Assembly: GCA_964443225.1 (NCBI GenBank)
Contig: CAYUCC010000014.1
Location: 1-64,000, forward strand
Reading direction: 5' to 3'
DNA from: SSC4 sp964443225
GTDB taxonomy: Bacteria > Chloroflexota > Anaerolineae > SSC4 > Amarolineaceae
DNA length: 64,000 nt
A model generated the notes under the pieces. The model had not been told where the DNA came from. It made no database searches and saw only the letters and a list, made by a program, of their open reading frames with translations. Shown piece after piece: positions 30,658 through 39,260 of this stretch (the first letter of the stretch is position 1; the number at the start of each line of letters is the position of its first letter). The position numbers and the translations under genes were made by a program.

Positions 30658-32988
30658 ATGAGCGAATCGCCGTCACCGGGAATACGACTGTGGGTAAGGA
30701 TCAGTTGGATCGTCGCCATCTCGGTCTGGCTGCTGACCGCGGGCCTCCTGCTGCAGCGGCCAGGCGTGGCGTGGGATGGTGCCTGGATTTCGCTGGGAAC
30801 CCCGCGCTTCGGCGAGGTGACGGTGGTGGCGGCGCTGCCCGATTCGGCCCTACGCGTCGGCGATCAGATCGTGGCGGTCAACGGCTATCCGATGACCGCC
30901 GGTTCGCCGGCCGCCCTGGGACGGCCTGAGCCGGCGCCGTGGTCCTGGCGGGTTGGCGAGACCCTGACCTACCGACTCGTGCGCGACGGCCAGCCCCTGG
31001 AAGTCGCCGTCGTCCTGCGGCCGGGCTCGCTGGTCTGGCCGCACAAGCCGTGGGGCATCCTGCTGTTCGGCATGGTATTCTGCCTGCTCGGCGGCTACGT
31101 CCTCTTTCGTCGCCCGGCCGAGCCGGCGGCGCGCTGGATGTTTTTGATCGGTGCGCTGTTGGTCAGCTTCGGTGTGGTGCGCAGCTTTCAGTGGACGCTG
31201 GGCGAATACCTGACCGGGCCTGTCCCGGCCGCCTACATGGCCCTGACCCTCGGAACCGTGCAGGCGGCTTTCCTGGCAACGGTCTTTTTGGCCCTGGTCT
31301 TTCCCGGCCGGCACCGCCTGGTGCAGCGCTGGCCTTGGCTTACACCGGCCCTGGGCGTGATCCTTGCCATCGTCTTGGTGGCCAGCGGCCTGGCGCTGAC
31401 CCACCCAAGCCATGATTGGCTGTCCAGGCTGGCGGCGATGATGGGCCTTTACTTTCGGCTGCAATTATCGCTCTGCATCCTGGCCGCCGTGCTGTTCATC
31501 ACGAACATCGCGACCCAGCCCCCAGCCGATCGCCAGCCGGCCAGGTGGGTGGCGCTGGGCGCGGCCCTGGCTTTGACCTTCGGCGCGCTTCTGTCCGTGG
31601 TTCCTATCGCGCTGGAAGCCGCGGGATGGCTCCCAACCGACTCGGTCCAGGCCATGACCCTCCGCCAGGAGCTGACCTGGGTCGTGGCGCTGGTGGTGCC
31701 TGCCTCGTTTGCCGCAGCCATTCTGCGCTATCGCCTGTTCGACATCGACCTGGTCCTGAATCGGACCCTGGTGTACGGCATGTTAACCGCAATCACCATC
31801 GGAATCTACGTTGTCTTAGTGAGTACTCTGAGCGCACGGTTGCCCACCGGCAACAACCAACTGGCGCTCTTCCTGGGCACGGGTGTCGTGGCGGTTCTGT
31901 TCCAACCGTTACGGGAGCGCCTGCAGCGCGGGGTGAACCGGCTCATGTACGGCAAACGCGACGATCCCTATGCGGTGTTGTCGCACCTTGGACAGCAGCT
32001 GGGCGGGACGCTGGCACCCGACGCAGTGGCGCCCAACATTGTACAGACCATGGGGCAGACCCTAAAGCTGCCCTACGTTACGCTCAGCCTGGCGATCGCC
32101 GGCGCGGCCGGCGAAGAGGCCCGCATGGAACCGGCAGCCACATGGGGGACACGGCCTGCCTATCCCCTGGTGGATTTTCCCCTGCTGTACCAGCAGCGAT
32201 CGGTAGGGCTCTTGCAGGTAGCGCCGCGCGCCACCGGCGAGCGCTTTTCGGCCAACGAACGACGGCTGCTGAACGACCTGGCGGCGCAGGTTGGCGTGGC
32301 GGTTGCGGCACTGCAGCAGACGCGGCAGGCGCAGCATCTGGCAGCGGACCTGCAGCACGCGCGCGAGCGCCTGGTGGTCGCCCGCGAGGAAGAACGCCGT
32401 CGCTTGCGCCGCGACCTGCACGATGGGCTGGGCCCGGCCCTGGCCAGTCTGACTCTCAAGACGGACGCCGCGCACGATGAGCTGGCTTATGATGTGCCCG
32501 CAGCCGCAACCATGCTGGTCGACCTGAAGGGGGACATCCAGGCCGCCGTAGCCGACATCCGCCGCCTGGTCTATGACCTGCGCCCGCCGGCGCTCGATGA
32601 CCTGGGGCTGGTCACCAGCCTGCGCATGCAGGCATCGCACCACGAAAGCCGAGGCCTGGCCATCACCGTGGATGCACCGGACAGCGTGCCGGCGCTGCCG
32701 GCGGCGGTCGAGGTGGCCCTGTATCGTATCGCCGGTGAGGCCTTGACGAACGTCGTGCGCCACGCCAATGCCCATACCTGCCTGGTGCGCCTGGCGCTGG
32801 GTGGAGATCGCGTCGAGCTCGAGATCGTCGACGACGGCCGCGGTTTGCCCGTCCCCATCGTATCTGGCGTTGGATTGGTGTCGATGCGCGAGCGGGCTAC
32901 CGAGCTGGGCGGCACATGCACGCTTACCTCGGGTCCTGGCCAGGGAACCTGCGTGCACGTCCAGCTGCCGCGGCACATCTCATCATAG
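30658..32988 (+). CDS. Membrane histidine kinase with an N-terminal PDZ domain (NarL-system type)
   Basis: 776 residues. One membrane helix (about 8-28) is followed by a PDZ-like domain (about 35-130: LGTPRFGEVTVVAALPDSA, LRVGDQIVAVNGYP) and then about nine more helices to residue 420. A GAF-like domain covers about 450-570. The transmitter is of the HisKA_3 type with the phosphoacceptor in RRDLHDGLGPALA (His588), and the HATPase domain has GEALTNVVRHANA and DDGRGL. The gene precedes a NarL-type response regulator by 19 bases, giving a complete two-component system. The signal is unknown; the PDZ placement suggests sensing of exposed peptide ends. Confidence 0.9.
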   Translation: MSESPSPGIRLWVRISWIVAISVWLLTAGLLLQRPGVAWDGAWISLGTPRFGEVTVVAALPDSALRVGDQIVAVNGYPMTAGSPAALGRPEPAPWSWRVGETLTYRLVRDGQPLEVAVVLRPGSLVWPHKPWGILLFGMVFCLLGGYVLFRRPAEPAARWMFLIGALLVSFGVVRSFQWTLGEYLTGPVPAAYMALTLGTVQAAFLATVFLALVFPGRHRLVQRWPWLTPALGVILAIVLVASGLALTHPSHDWLSRLAAMMGLYFRLQLSLCILAAVLFITNIATQPPADRQPARWVALGAALALTFGALLSVVPIALEAAGWLPTDSVQAMTLRQELTWVVALVVPASFAAAILRYRLFDIDLVLNRTLVYGMLTAITIGIYVVLVSTLSARLPTGNNQLALFLGTGVVAVLFQPLRERLQRGVNRLMYGKRDDPYAVLSHLGQQLGGTLAPDAVAPNIVQTMGQTLKLPYVTLSLAIAGAAGEEARMEPAATWGTRPAYPLVDFPLLYQQRSVGLLQVAPRATGERFSANERRLLNDLAAQVGVAVAALQQTRQAQHLAADLQHARERLVVAREEERRRLRRDLHDGLGPALASLTLKTDAAHDELAYDVPAAATMLVDLKGDIQAAVADIRRLVYDLRPPALDDLGLVTSLRMQASHHESRGLAITVDAPDSVPALPAAVEVALYRIAGEALTNVVRHANAHTCLVRLALGGDRVELEIVDDGRGLPVPIVSGVGLVSMRERATELGGTCTLTSGPGQGTCVHVQLPRHISS

Positions 32989-33007
32989 TACGAGGAGAGT
33001 GAATACG

Positions 33008-33700
33008 ATGGACAAGATCTCCATCCTGGTTGCTGACGACTCCACCCCATTTCGCGCGGGCATGCGTGCGATGCTGCGCCGGGAGACCGACCTGGCTATT
33101 GTTGGCGAAGCCGCTACCGGCGCCGAGGCGGTCAAAGCCGCGGTCGCGCTGCAGCCGGATGTGGTCCTGATGGATTTGCAGATGCCCGAAGGCAACGGCA
33201 TCGACGCGACACGCGCAATCGTCGCAGCCTCGCCGCACATCCGTGTGCTGGTGCTGACCATGTTCGAGGATGACGACTCGGTGTTTGCCGCGCTGCAGGC
33301 CGGTGCCCGCGGGTATATCTTGAAAGGGGCCGACAAGGGTGAAGTGCTGCGGGCGATTCGCGCTCTTTACAACGGCGAAGCGATCTTCGGGCCGGCCATC
33401 GCCCAGCGGCTGATGCAGTACTTCGCAGTCCTGCGCCAGCCCACCACAACCCAGCCCCCGTTCCCTGAGCTAAGCGACCGTGAGCGCGAGATCCTGGGCA
33501 TGATTGCCGGGGGCCGCACCAACCAGGAGATCGCCGACGATCTGGTGGTCAGCCTCAAGACCGTGCGCAACCACGTGTCGAACATCTTCGCCAAGCTGGA
33601 GGTCGCTGACCGGGCCCAGGCCATGGCAGTCGCGCGGCAGGCGGGGCTGGGCAAACAAATCCGGCCACCCCAATTACCAACCCCTGGAACCACCGCCTGA
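33008..33700 (+). CDS. NarL/FixJ-family response regulator
   Basis: 230 residues. The receiver domain (1-120) has the acidic pair ADDS, the phosphorylated Asp56 in LMDLQMPEG, the conserved Thr and Lys (LTMFED, YILKGAD). The LuxR-type helix-turn-helix (about 160-222) reads LSDREREILGMIAGGRTNQE and continues through VSLKTVRNHVSNIFAKL. A GAGGAG site lies ten bases before the ATG. It is cotranscribed with the histidine kinase directly upstream, its evident partner. Target genes are not known; no shared operator was found. Confidence 0.95.
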   Translation: MDKISILVADDSTPFRAGMRAMLRRETDLAIVGEAATGAEAVKAAVALQPDVVLMDLQMPEGNGIDATRAIVAASPHIRVLVLTMFEDDDSVFAALQAGARGYILKGADKGEVLRAIRALYNGEAIFGPAIAQRLMQYFAVLRQPTTTQPPFPELSDREREILGMIAGGRTNQEIADDLVVSLKTVRNHVSNIFAKLEVADRAQAMAVARQAGLGKQIRPPQLPTPGTTA

Positions 33701-33715
33701 ACCAACCCCTGGGAT

Positions 33716-33766
33716 TTGACAAAAGACTGGCTTGCGGATATTATAGGACTAATCCTATATAGGATT
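33716..33766 (+). promoter_or_regulatory. padR-type promoter with overlapping palindromic operator
   Basis: TTGACA (33716-33721), exactly 17 bases, TATTAT (33739-33744). Directly after the -10 box, AATCCTATATAGGATT (33751-33766) is a perfect 16-base palindrome, and a preceding AGGA at 33745-33748 makes a third half site. The position over the start point suits repression by the PadR-like product of the next gene. Confidence 0.75.
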
Positions 33767-33796
33767 GATCTAGCTTTGAAATGAGGCAACCGCGCC

Positions 33797-34366
33797 ATGT
33801 CTCTCGATTACGCCATCCTCGGGTTTCTGAACTACAGCCCGTTTTCGGGCTACGACCTGAAGAAGGTTTTCGACGGTTCCGTGCGCCACTTCTGGCCGGC
33901 TGACCAGAGCCAGATCTACCGGACGCTGGCCCGGCTGGCGGAACGGGGCCTGGTGGAGCAGGAGGTGTTCCGCGGCGTCGACCGCCCCGACCGCAAGGAA
34001 TACCGCATCACGCCGGCCGGCCAGGAGGCGCTGCGCGCCTGGCTGCTCAGCCCCCTGCCCTCGCAGGAGGTGCGCATCGCCGCGCTGATCCAGGTGTTTT
34101 TCGCCGGCCAGCTGACCGACGAACAGATCCTTGCGCTGTTCGAGCGCCTGGCTGCCGACACACGTGCTGCGCTGGCGGCCTATGATCAGATTCCACAAGC
34201 CGCCGGCACGGACGATCCGGCCATGGGGCCGCCGCGCGAGCGTTTCTTCTGGCAGTTGACGCTCGACTACGGCATGATGTCGGCGCGCGCCGACCTGGTC
34301 TGGCTCGAAAACGTCCTTGCGCGCCTCAGGGCCGGCGAGCTACCGCCGGCGCCCCCAGCATCCTGA
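33797..34366 (+). CDS. PadR-family transcriptional regulator
   Basis: 189 residues. The N-terminal winged helix is typical: LDYAILGFLNYSPFSGYDLKK, then SQIYRTLARLAERGLVEQE and RKEYRITPAGQEAL. The C-terminal half is the helical dimerisation domain (VirR-like) of longer PadR proteins. PadR regulators usually repress their own and a neighbouring gene, and the palindrome over its promoter fits that. The serine hydrolase gene follows after 12 bases and is probably in the same operon. Confidence 0.92.
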   Translation: MSLDYAILGFLNYSPFSGYDLKKVFDGSVRHFWPADQSQIYRTLARLAERGLVEQEVFRGVDRPDRKEYRITPAGQEALRAWLLSPLPSQEVRIAALIQVFFAGQLTDEQILALFERLAADTRAALAAYDQIPQAAGTDDPAMGPPRERFFWQLTLDYGMMSARADLVWLENVLARLRAGELPPAPPAS

Positions 34367-34378
34367 CAGGAGATGACC

Positions 34379-35455
34379 GTGTCAAACAATTCAACGACAG
34401 GCCTGGAAAGCAAGCTCACGCGCTTGCTGGAGCAGTACGATGCGCGCCCCGACACCAACGGCGTGCGCTTTGCCTTCGCCTCTCCCCAGCGCGGCTGGCG
34501 CTGGGAATGGTCGTCCCCCGGATCGGTCGAGCAGTATTTCATCGCCAGCACGACCAAACTCTACGTCGCCGCGCTGGTGATGCAGCTGCGGGCCGAGGGT
34601 CGGATCGAGTTGGATGCGCCCGCGGCGAGGTATCTCGATCATTCCGTCATGGCCGGCATCCACGTGCTGCGCGGTGCCGACGCCAGCGACCGCATCACGA
34701 TTCGCGAGCTGCTCAGCCACACCTCCGGCATCGCTGACTACTTCGAGCAGCGCCAGCGCGACGGCTCGACCCAGTTTGGCAGGGCCTTGCAGGCCGACTT
34801 CGCCTGGACCTTCGACGACGTCCTGCGTATCACCCGGGACGAGCTGACGCCGAAATTCGCGCCGTCGACGCCGGGCAAGGCTTTCTACTCGGACACCAAT
34901 TACCAGCTCCTGGGCGCCGTCATCGAGGCAATCACCGGCACCAGTTACGAAGACGCGCTGCAGCAGCGCATCCTGGCCCCGTTGGCGCTGGCGGACACGT
35001 ACCCGTTCACCGTGGATACCCTCGATTGTTACGATTCGGTGGCCGCAATGCTGTACGACAAGAAATATGTCGCCATACCCAATGCCATGGCCTCGGTCAG
35101 AGCCGATGGTGGGATGGTATCCACGGCGCGCGATGGCCTCGTCTTTCTCGAGGCCTTCATGACCGGCCGGCTGTTCCCGCGCACGTACCTGGACGAGATG
35201 CAGCGCCAGTGGAACGCGATCTTCCCGCCCCTGCAGTATGGGATGGGGCTGATGCGCTTTGCCCTGCCGCGCTACTACACCCTGTTCAAGAAAGTCCCAC
35301 CTATGATCGGGCATTCGGGGGCCTCTGGCGCCGTGCTTTTTTACATCCCGGCGCTCGACCTCTACGTCTCGGGAACCGTCAACCAGATCAAAAAACGCAG
35401 TCTCTCGTACAACCTGCTGGCGCGACTTGTCATGACATATCAGGGGGCATGGTGA
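34379..35455 (+). CDS. Serine hydrolase, class C beta-lactamase / penicillin-binding protein fold
   Basis: 358 residues from GTG 34379; the ATG at 34373 lies directly against its AGGAG site, while the GTG has ideal spacing. The catalytic SxxK is STTK in YFIASTTKLY, the second motif is YSD in KAFYSDTNYQ (Tyr with Asp in place of the usual Asn), and the third is HSG in MIGHSGASG. There is no signal peptide, so the enzyme is probably cytoplasmic and may be an esterase or peptidase rather than a beta-lactamase. It is co-expressed with the PadR regulator. Confidence 0.87.
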   Translation: MSNNSTTGLESKLTRLLEQYDARPDTNGVRFAFASPQRGWRWEWSSPGSVEQYFIASTTKLYVAALVMQLRAEGRIELDAPAARYLDHSVMAGIHVLRGADASDRITIRELLSHTSGIADYFEQRQRDGSTQFGRALQADFAWTFDDVLRITRDELTPKFAPSTPGKAFYSDTNYQLLGAVIEAITGTSYEDALQQRILAPLALADTYPFTVDTLDCYDSVAAMLYDKKYVAIPNAMASVRADGGMVSTARDGLVFLEAFMTGRLFPRTYLDEMQRQWNAIFPPLQYGMGLMRFALPRYYTLFKKVPPMIGHSGASGAVLFYIPALDLYVSGTVNQIKKRSLSYNLLARLVMTYQGAW

Positions 35456-35660
35456 AGCGTTTACCGCGTGCCATCTTCAATCTCGAAGGCTCCAGTCCCC
35501 CACACTGACCCGGCGGATCACGCCGCGCCCAGCATCATCTCCAGGTTGAGCGCGGCGGTCTGCGGGGGGGGCCTTTGCCAGACTCCGGCTCATGGGCTAC
35601 AATTTGGTCAGGAATTCCCAGTTTCTCCAGACCCTGGTGCACCGATCACGGAGGCAACGT

Positions 35661-37109
35661 ATGCCCGGACGCAACGATCCCTGCCCTTGCGGCAGTGGCA
35701 AAAAGTACAAGCACTGTTGTCTGAAGAAGGATGAAGCGGCTCGCCGCACCGCCTACGAGGAGGCCGCGCTCGCCGCGGAGGCTGCGCCGCCTGCGATCCC
35801 ACAACCCACACCGCCGCGCATCCCGTCCATGGCCGAGGTGTACGACGCGCTCAGGGCTGAGTCTGAGCCAATAGCCGCAGCGAACGACGCTTACTCGGAT
35901 GAGCCAGACGCAAGCGACGATCTCGCCCCCTTCGAGGCACGCTGGAGGGAGTTCGAGGCCGCCGGGAACTACGAGGAGCAGATCACCATCTTTCTGGCGA
36001 CGCTGGACGATGGGCTGATGGACGACGAGAACGCCTTCGAGATGCTCAACGCCATCTACGCAACCACCGCAGCCGCCGGCGCGCGCGAGCGCTTCGACCC
36101 ATTGCTCGCCCTGTTGCGCCAGCGTGTACCGGACGTCTACGCAGAGGATGCTCATGTCTATCTCGACTGGCTGATCACGAATGCCCTCGTGGCCGGACGC
36201 CCGGACGTGCTGCCGGCCCTGGCCGATGAGCTGGCCGACACGGCCGACAAACAGCTCGACACCGTCAGCTGCGTCTACGATCAACTGGCGTACCACGGCC
36301 AGCTGTCGGTGCTCGCCGCGGCCGCGCGCCGCGCTTGGCCGCGGGTGCGGGATGGCAAGGGGTACTTCGAGTGGGCGATCCGCGAATTTGGCGTACGCGC
36401 GATGACCCTCGCGATGTTGGATTACCTTGAGCACACCACAGCCCCCAACGCCGCCGATTTGGAGGCGCTGATCGCTGACTTCGGCGTCGCGGAGGTACGG
36501 CCAGGCGGCGCGGCCCAATTCCTGGCACTCATCACCGGGCAGGCCGGGCGGCGTTGGACGTTGGACGACTTCCACCGTCCAGCGCACCGGCGGCGCAAGG
36601 GCAAATCGGCACCTCCGGCAAACGATGGCCAGACCAATGTGTACGACCTGACCCTCGAGTTCCTGAGCACCCTGCACCGCGAGGAGGGCGTGTCGTATGC
36701 CAAAGGCGAGCTGGCGCGCGACCAGATCGAGCGGTACATCCTGGATCGGCAGGCCGGGGAGCTGGACGGCGAAAACGACCGGCGCGCGGCCAATGCACTT
36801 GCAGCGACGCCAGTGCATCCGCTCTGTCCAGACTTTGCCACGCTCGATCGTTATCTGGGTGGTCTACTGCATCTATTCAACATGCAGCTGCACAAGGCCG
36901 CAGCACTGTTCGAGATGATCCCGGCCTGGCTGCGTTTCTTGGAAACGCGCGGGCTGATCGACGCTGCGCAGCGTGAGCGCACCCTGAGCGACTTGAGCAG
37001 TCTGGTTCCTACCCTGAGCGAGTTCTGGGGCACATTTCGTTCCGACCCGGGACTACAGCGCGCAGCAGAACGCTGGCCCGAAGGGGAGGGTACCACGAGC
37101 GCAGCCTGA
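35661..37109 (+). CDS. Protein with N-terminal SEC-C zinc motif and helical repeat body
   Basis: 482 residues from the ATG at 35661, which has CGGAGG six bases upstream. Residues 1-22 are a SEC-C motif, PGRNDPCPCGSGKKYKHCC, the zinc-binding tail best known from SecA. An Ala/Pro-rich linker follows, then about 400 residues of helical, TPR- or HEAT-like sequence without catalytic motifs. SEC-C modules at an N-terminus occur in many uncharacterised proteins. Function is unknown; a role in binding other proteins is a guess from the fold. It stands alone. Confidence 0.82.
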   Translation: MPGRNDPCPCGSGKKYKHCCLKKDEAARRTAYEEAALAAEAAPPAIPQPTPPRIPSMAEVYDALRAESEPIAAANDAYSDEPDASDDLAPFEARWREFEAAGNYEEQITIFLATLDDGLMDDENAFEMLNAIYATTAAAGARERFDPLLALLRQRVPDVYAEDAHVYLDWLITNALVAGRPDVLPALADELADTADKQLDTVSCVYDQLAYHGQLSVLAAAARRAWPRVRDGKGYFEWAIREFGVRAMTLAMLDYLEHTTAPNAADLEALIADFGVAEVRPGGAAQFLALITGQAGRRWTLDDFHRPAHRRRKGKSAPPANDGQTNVYDLTLEFLSTLHREEGVSYAKGELARDQIERYILDRQAGELDGENDRRAANALAATPVHPLCPDFATLDRYLGGLLHLFNMQLHKAAALFEMIPAWLRFLETRGLIDAAQRERTLSDLSSLVPTLSEFWGTFRSDPGLQRAAERWPEGEGTTSAA

Positions 37110-37225
37110 CGTCCGATCACGGCGCATCATCGTGTAGATGCCGTCTGTACTGTACACGAAGATTCGTGCCCCGACCAGCGATCGGTTTTGTGGCGTACAG
37201 GAGTTAATTTCGCCCTGGAGACGTT

Positions 37226-38380
37226 CTACAAACCGGGGATGCGGTCGAGTTGCCGCCAGCTGATCAATGCACCGGTGCTGGTCTGCATGGTCTGCTCACC
37301 ACCATAAACAACATAGCCTTCATTTTCCGGCATTCCTGCCAACTGGCGCCACTGTTTGAGATTGTCGAAGTAGCTGCTGACCATCGTCTTGCCAGATTTG
37401 ATCTCAATCGGCACCATGCTCTCGCCTTCGATCAGCAAACAATCGATCTCTTTGCCCTGGCTATCTTGCCAGAAATAAGGCTGGCGATACTCGCCGTGAT
37501 GAAACCTGCGTTTGATGAACTCGGTGATGATCAGGTTCTCGAAGAGTGCACCTTTCATGAAATGTAGTCTGACTTGATTCTCATCGCGGATTCCGAGCAA
37601 GGAGCAAGCGACACCGGTATCGTAGAAATAGAGTTTGGGCGACTTCACCAGCCGTTTGTTGAAGTTGCGATGAAAGGGCTGTAAACGAAAAAGAATGTAG
37701 GAACTCTCCAAAATGGAGAGCCAGGCTTTAGCCGTGTTGGGGCTGACGCCGGCATCATTGGCCAGACTGGTGTAGTTGAGCAATTGCCCTGTGCGTCCTG
37801 CACACAACTGGGTGAACTGGATGAAAGCATTGCTGTCGCCTATGTTTTTCAGCAGGCGTACATCCTTTTCAATGTAGGTCTGTATGTAAGACGGATAAAA
37901 ATCGGTGGGCGCGATGCCCCGGTCGTAAATGCGGGGATATAGACCCTTGAAGATCACAGCTTCATACTGTTCTGCACCAGGTGCCAGTTCGGCCAGAGAA
38001 AATGGCAGCAAGTGCAAAACTGCGGTACGGCCGGCCAGTGTCTGGCTGATTTTTTCCATCAACAGAAAGTTCGATGAGCCCGTCAGGATGAACAAAACCT
38101 GCCGGTTCTCATCCACTATGCGTTGGATGTACGAAAACAGGTTGGGGGTATTTTGGACCTCATCGAGTACGGCGCCCGCGGGATAATTCGACAGGAATCC
38201 GCGCGGATCTGTCAGCGCAAACTGGCGGATGTCTGGCTCTTCCAAAGAGACATAGGGCAGCGCGGGAAAAGCGGCCTTGACCAGGGTGGTCTTGCCGGCC
38301 TGTCGCGGACCGGTCAGGGTGATCACCTGAAATTTGTCCGCGAGTGCGATTATTCTGGGTGTCATGGTTCTTTCAATCAT
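37226..38380 (-). CDS. AAA-type ATPase with DUF4143 domain
   Basis: 384 residues. The N-terminal ATPase domain has Walker A GPRQAGKTTLV (about 24-34), Walker B AVLDEVQN and sensor region ILTGSSNFLLM. The C-terminal DUF4143 half contains a restriction-endonuclease-like segment with FYDTGVAC, ENLIITEFIKRR, KEIDCLLI and PIEIKSGKT, the D-ExK pattern of PD-(D/E)XK nucleases. Such ATPases are common, often horizontally acquired, and poorly understood. Base composition is visibly lower in GC than the neighbours. A CAGGAG site precedes the start. A 21-bp perfect inverted repeat lies about 45 bases upstream. Confidence 0.9.
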   Translation of the reverse strand: MIERTMTPRIIALADKFQVITLTGPRQAGKTTLVKAAFPALPYVSLEEPDIRQFALTDPRGFLSNYPAGAVLDEVQNTPNLFSYIQRIVDENRQVLFILTGSSNFLLMEKISQTLAGRTAVLHLLPFSLAELAPGAEQYEAVIFKGLYPRIYDRGIAPTDFYPSYIQTYIEKDVRLLKNIGDSNAFIQFTQLCAGRTGQLLNYTSLANDAGVSPNTAKAWLSILESSYILFRLQPFHRNFNKRLVKSPKLYFYDTGVACSLLGIRDENQVRLHFMKGALFENLIITEFIKRRFHHGEYRQPYFWQDSQGKEIDCLLIEGESMVPIEIKSGKTMVSSYFDNLKQWRQLAGMPENEGYVVYGGEQTMQTSTGALISWRQLDRIPGL

Positions 38381-38425
38381 GCTAACGCTCCTGGGGAAGA
38401 ATCGTGACCTGTCAAGATTATATCA

Positions 38426-38470
38426 CAAGCCATACAAATCCGCAATACGATTGCGGATTTGTATGGCTTG
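38426..38470. repeat. Perfect 21-bp inverted repeat with a 3-base loop
   Basis: CAAGCCATACAAATCCGCAA plus T (38426-38446) pairs with its exact complement (38450-38470) around ACG. It lies upstream of the AAA/DUF4143 gene and downstream of the ZIP gene. No T run follows on either side, and it matches neither family A nor family B. Confidence 0.9.
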
Positions 38471-38527
38471 TCGTTGGCATCGATCAGATCTCCCCTGATC
38501 GTGACGGCCCTGGGCGGCCCGGCGTAC

Positions 38528-39247
38528 CTACGCCATGAACGACAGCAGCGCGGCCGCCAGGAACCCAAAGACGGTGAACAGGCCTACCAGCTTGCCACCG
38601 TGCTCGAACGCTTCCGGCATCATCGCGTCCGACAGCATGGTGAGCATGGCCCCCGCGGCAAAGGCCTGGGCGTAGCGCCCGTCGATACCGGGCAGCGCAT
38701 GGGCCGCAACATAACCGAGCCCGGCCGACGCGGCGGAGACGAGCACGAGCAGGATCCACATCCAGAGGACGCTGCGTCGCGAGTATCCCGCCGCCGCCAG
38801 GTTGATCGATCCCGCCACACCTTCGGGCAGGTTCGAGACGAACACCGCAGCCAGAAACGCAACGTTGATCGCACCACCCAGGGCCAGGCTCATGCCCAGG
38901 ATGATCGACTCGGGCACGTTGTCGAGCAGCGTGCCAATGAAAATGGCGGCACCCGATCCGGCCGGTTCCTGGCTGGCAATCGCCTTGCGCGCGGCGCCAC
39001 CGCGGTGATCGATCAGCCAGTCGCCGGCGAAAAACGCCAGCGCACCCAGTGCCAGGGCGAGGACCGTGCCCCAGCCGGCCACCATCGACTCAGGAATCAG
39101 CTCGTAAGCGATGGCGCTGAGCAGGGCACCGGCGCCGATGCCCATCACCATGCCGATGGTGCGGTTGGAGAGGCCACGCATGGACAGCGCATAACCGACA
39201 AGCAGCGAAGCGGATGCCAGACCGCCCCACCAGGCGGCCGCTAACAC
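38528..39247 (-). CDS. ZIP-family metal transporter
   Basis: 239 residues, about eight helices. The two metal-site helices read DNVPESIILG and SNLPEGVAGS, and the C-terminal MLSDAMMPEAFEHGG keeps the acidic and histidine residues of the family; the usual HxxxE of the first helix is DNVPE here. It should carry zinc or another divalent metal into the cell. The GTG start at 39247 has AGGAG eight bases upstream, and this site overlaps the stop codon region of the preceding acetyltransferase gene, so the two are an operon. Confidence 0.87.
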   Translation of the reverse strand: MLAAAWWGGLASASLLVGYALSMRGLSNRTIGMVMGIGAGALLSAIAYELIPESMVAGWGTVLALALGALAFFAGDWLIDHRGGAARKAIASQEPAGSGAAIFIGTLLDNVPESIILGMSLALGGAINVAFLAAVFVSNLPEGVAGSINLAAAGYSRRSVLWMWILLVLVSAASAGLGYVAAHALPGIDGRYAQAFAAGAMLTMLSDAMMPEAFEHGGKLVGLFTVFGFLAAALLSFMA

Positions 39248-39260
39248 GGGGCGACTCCTC

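Noticed and set aside
34379..35455. Annotation of the serine hydrolase as a beta-lactamase resistance gene
   Set aside because: It lacks a signal peptide and has YSD in place of YxN; the fold is shared by many esterases and peptidases.
37110..37225. Possible gene remnant between the SEC-C and AAA genes
   Set aside because: Short translated stretches do not match any family that I recognise, and no start or ribosome-binding site is present.
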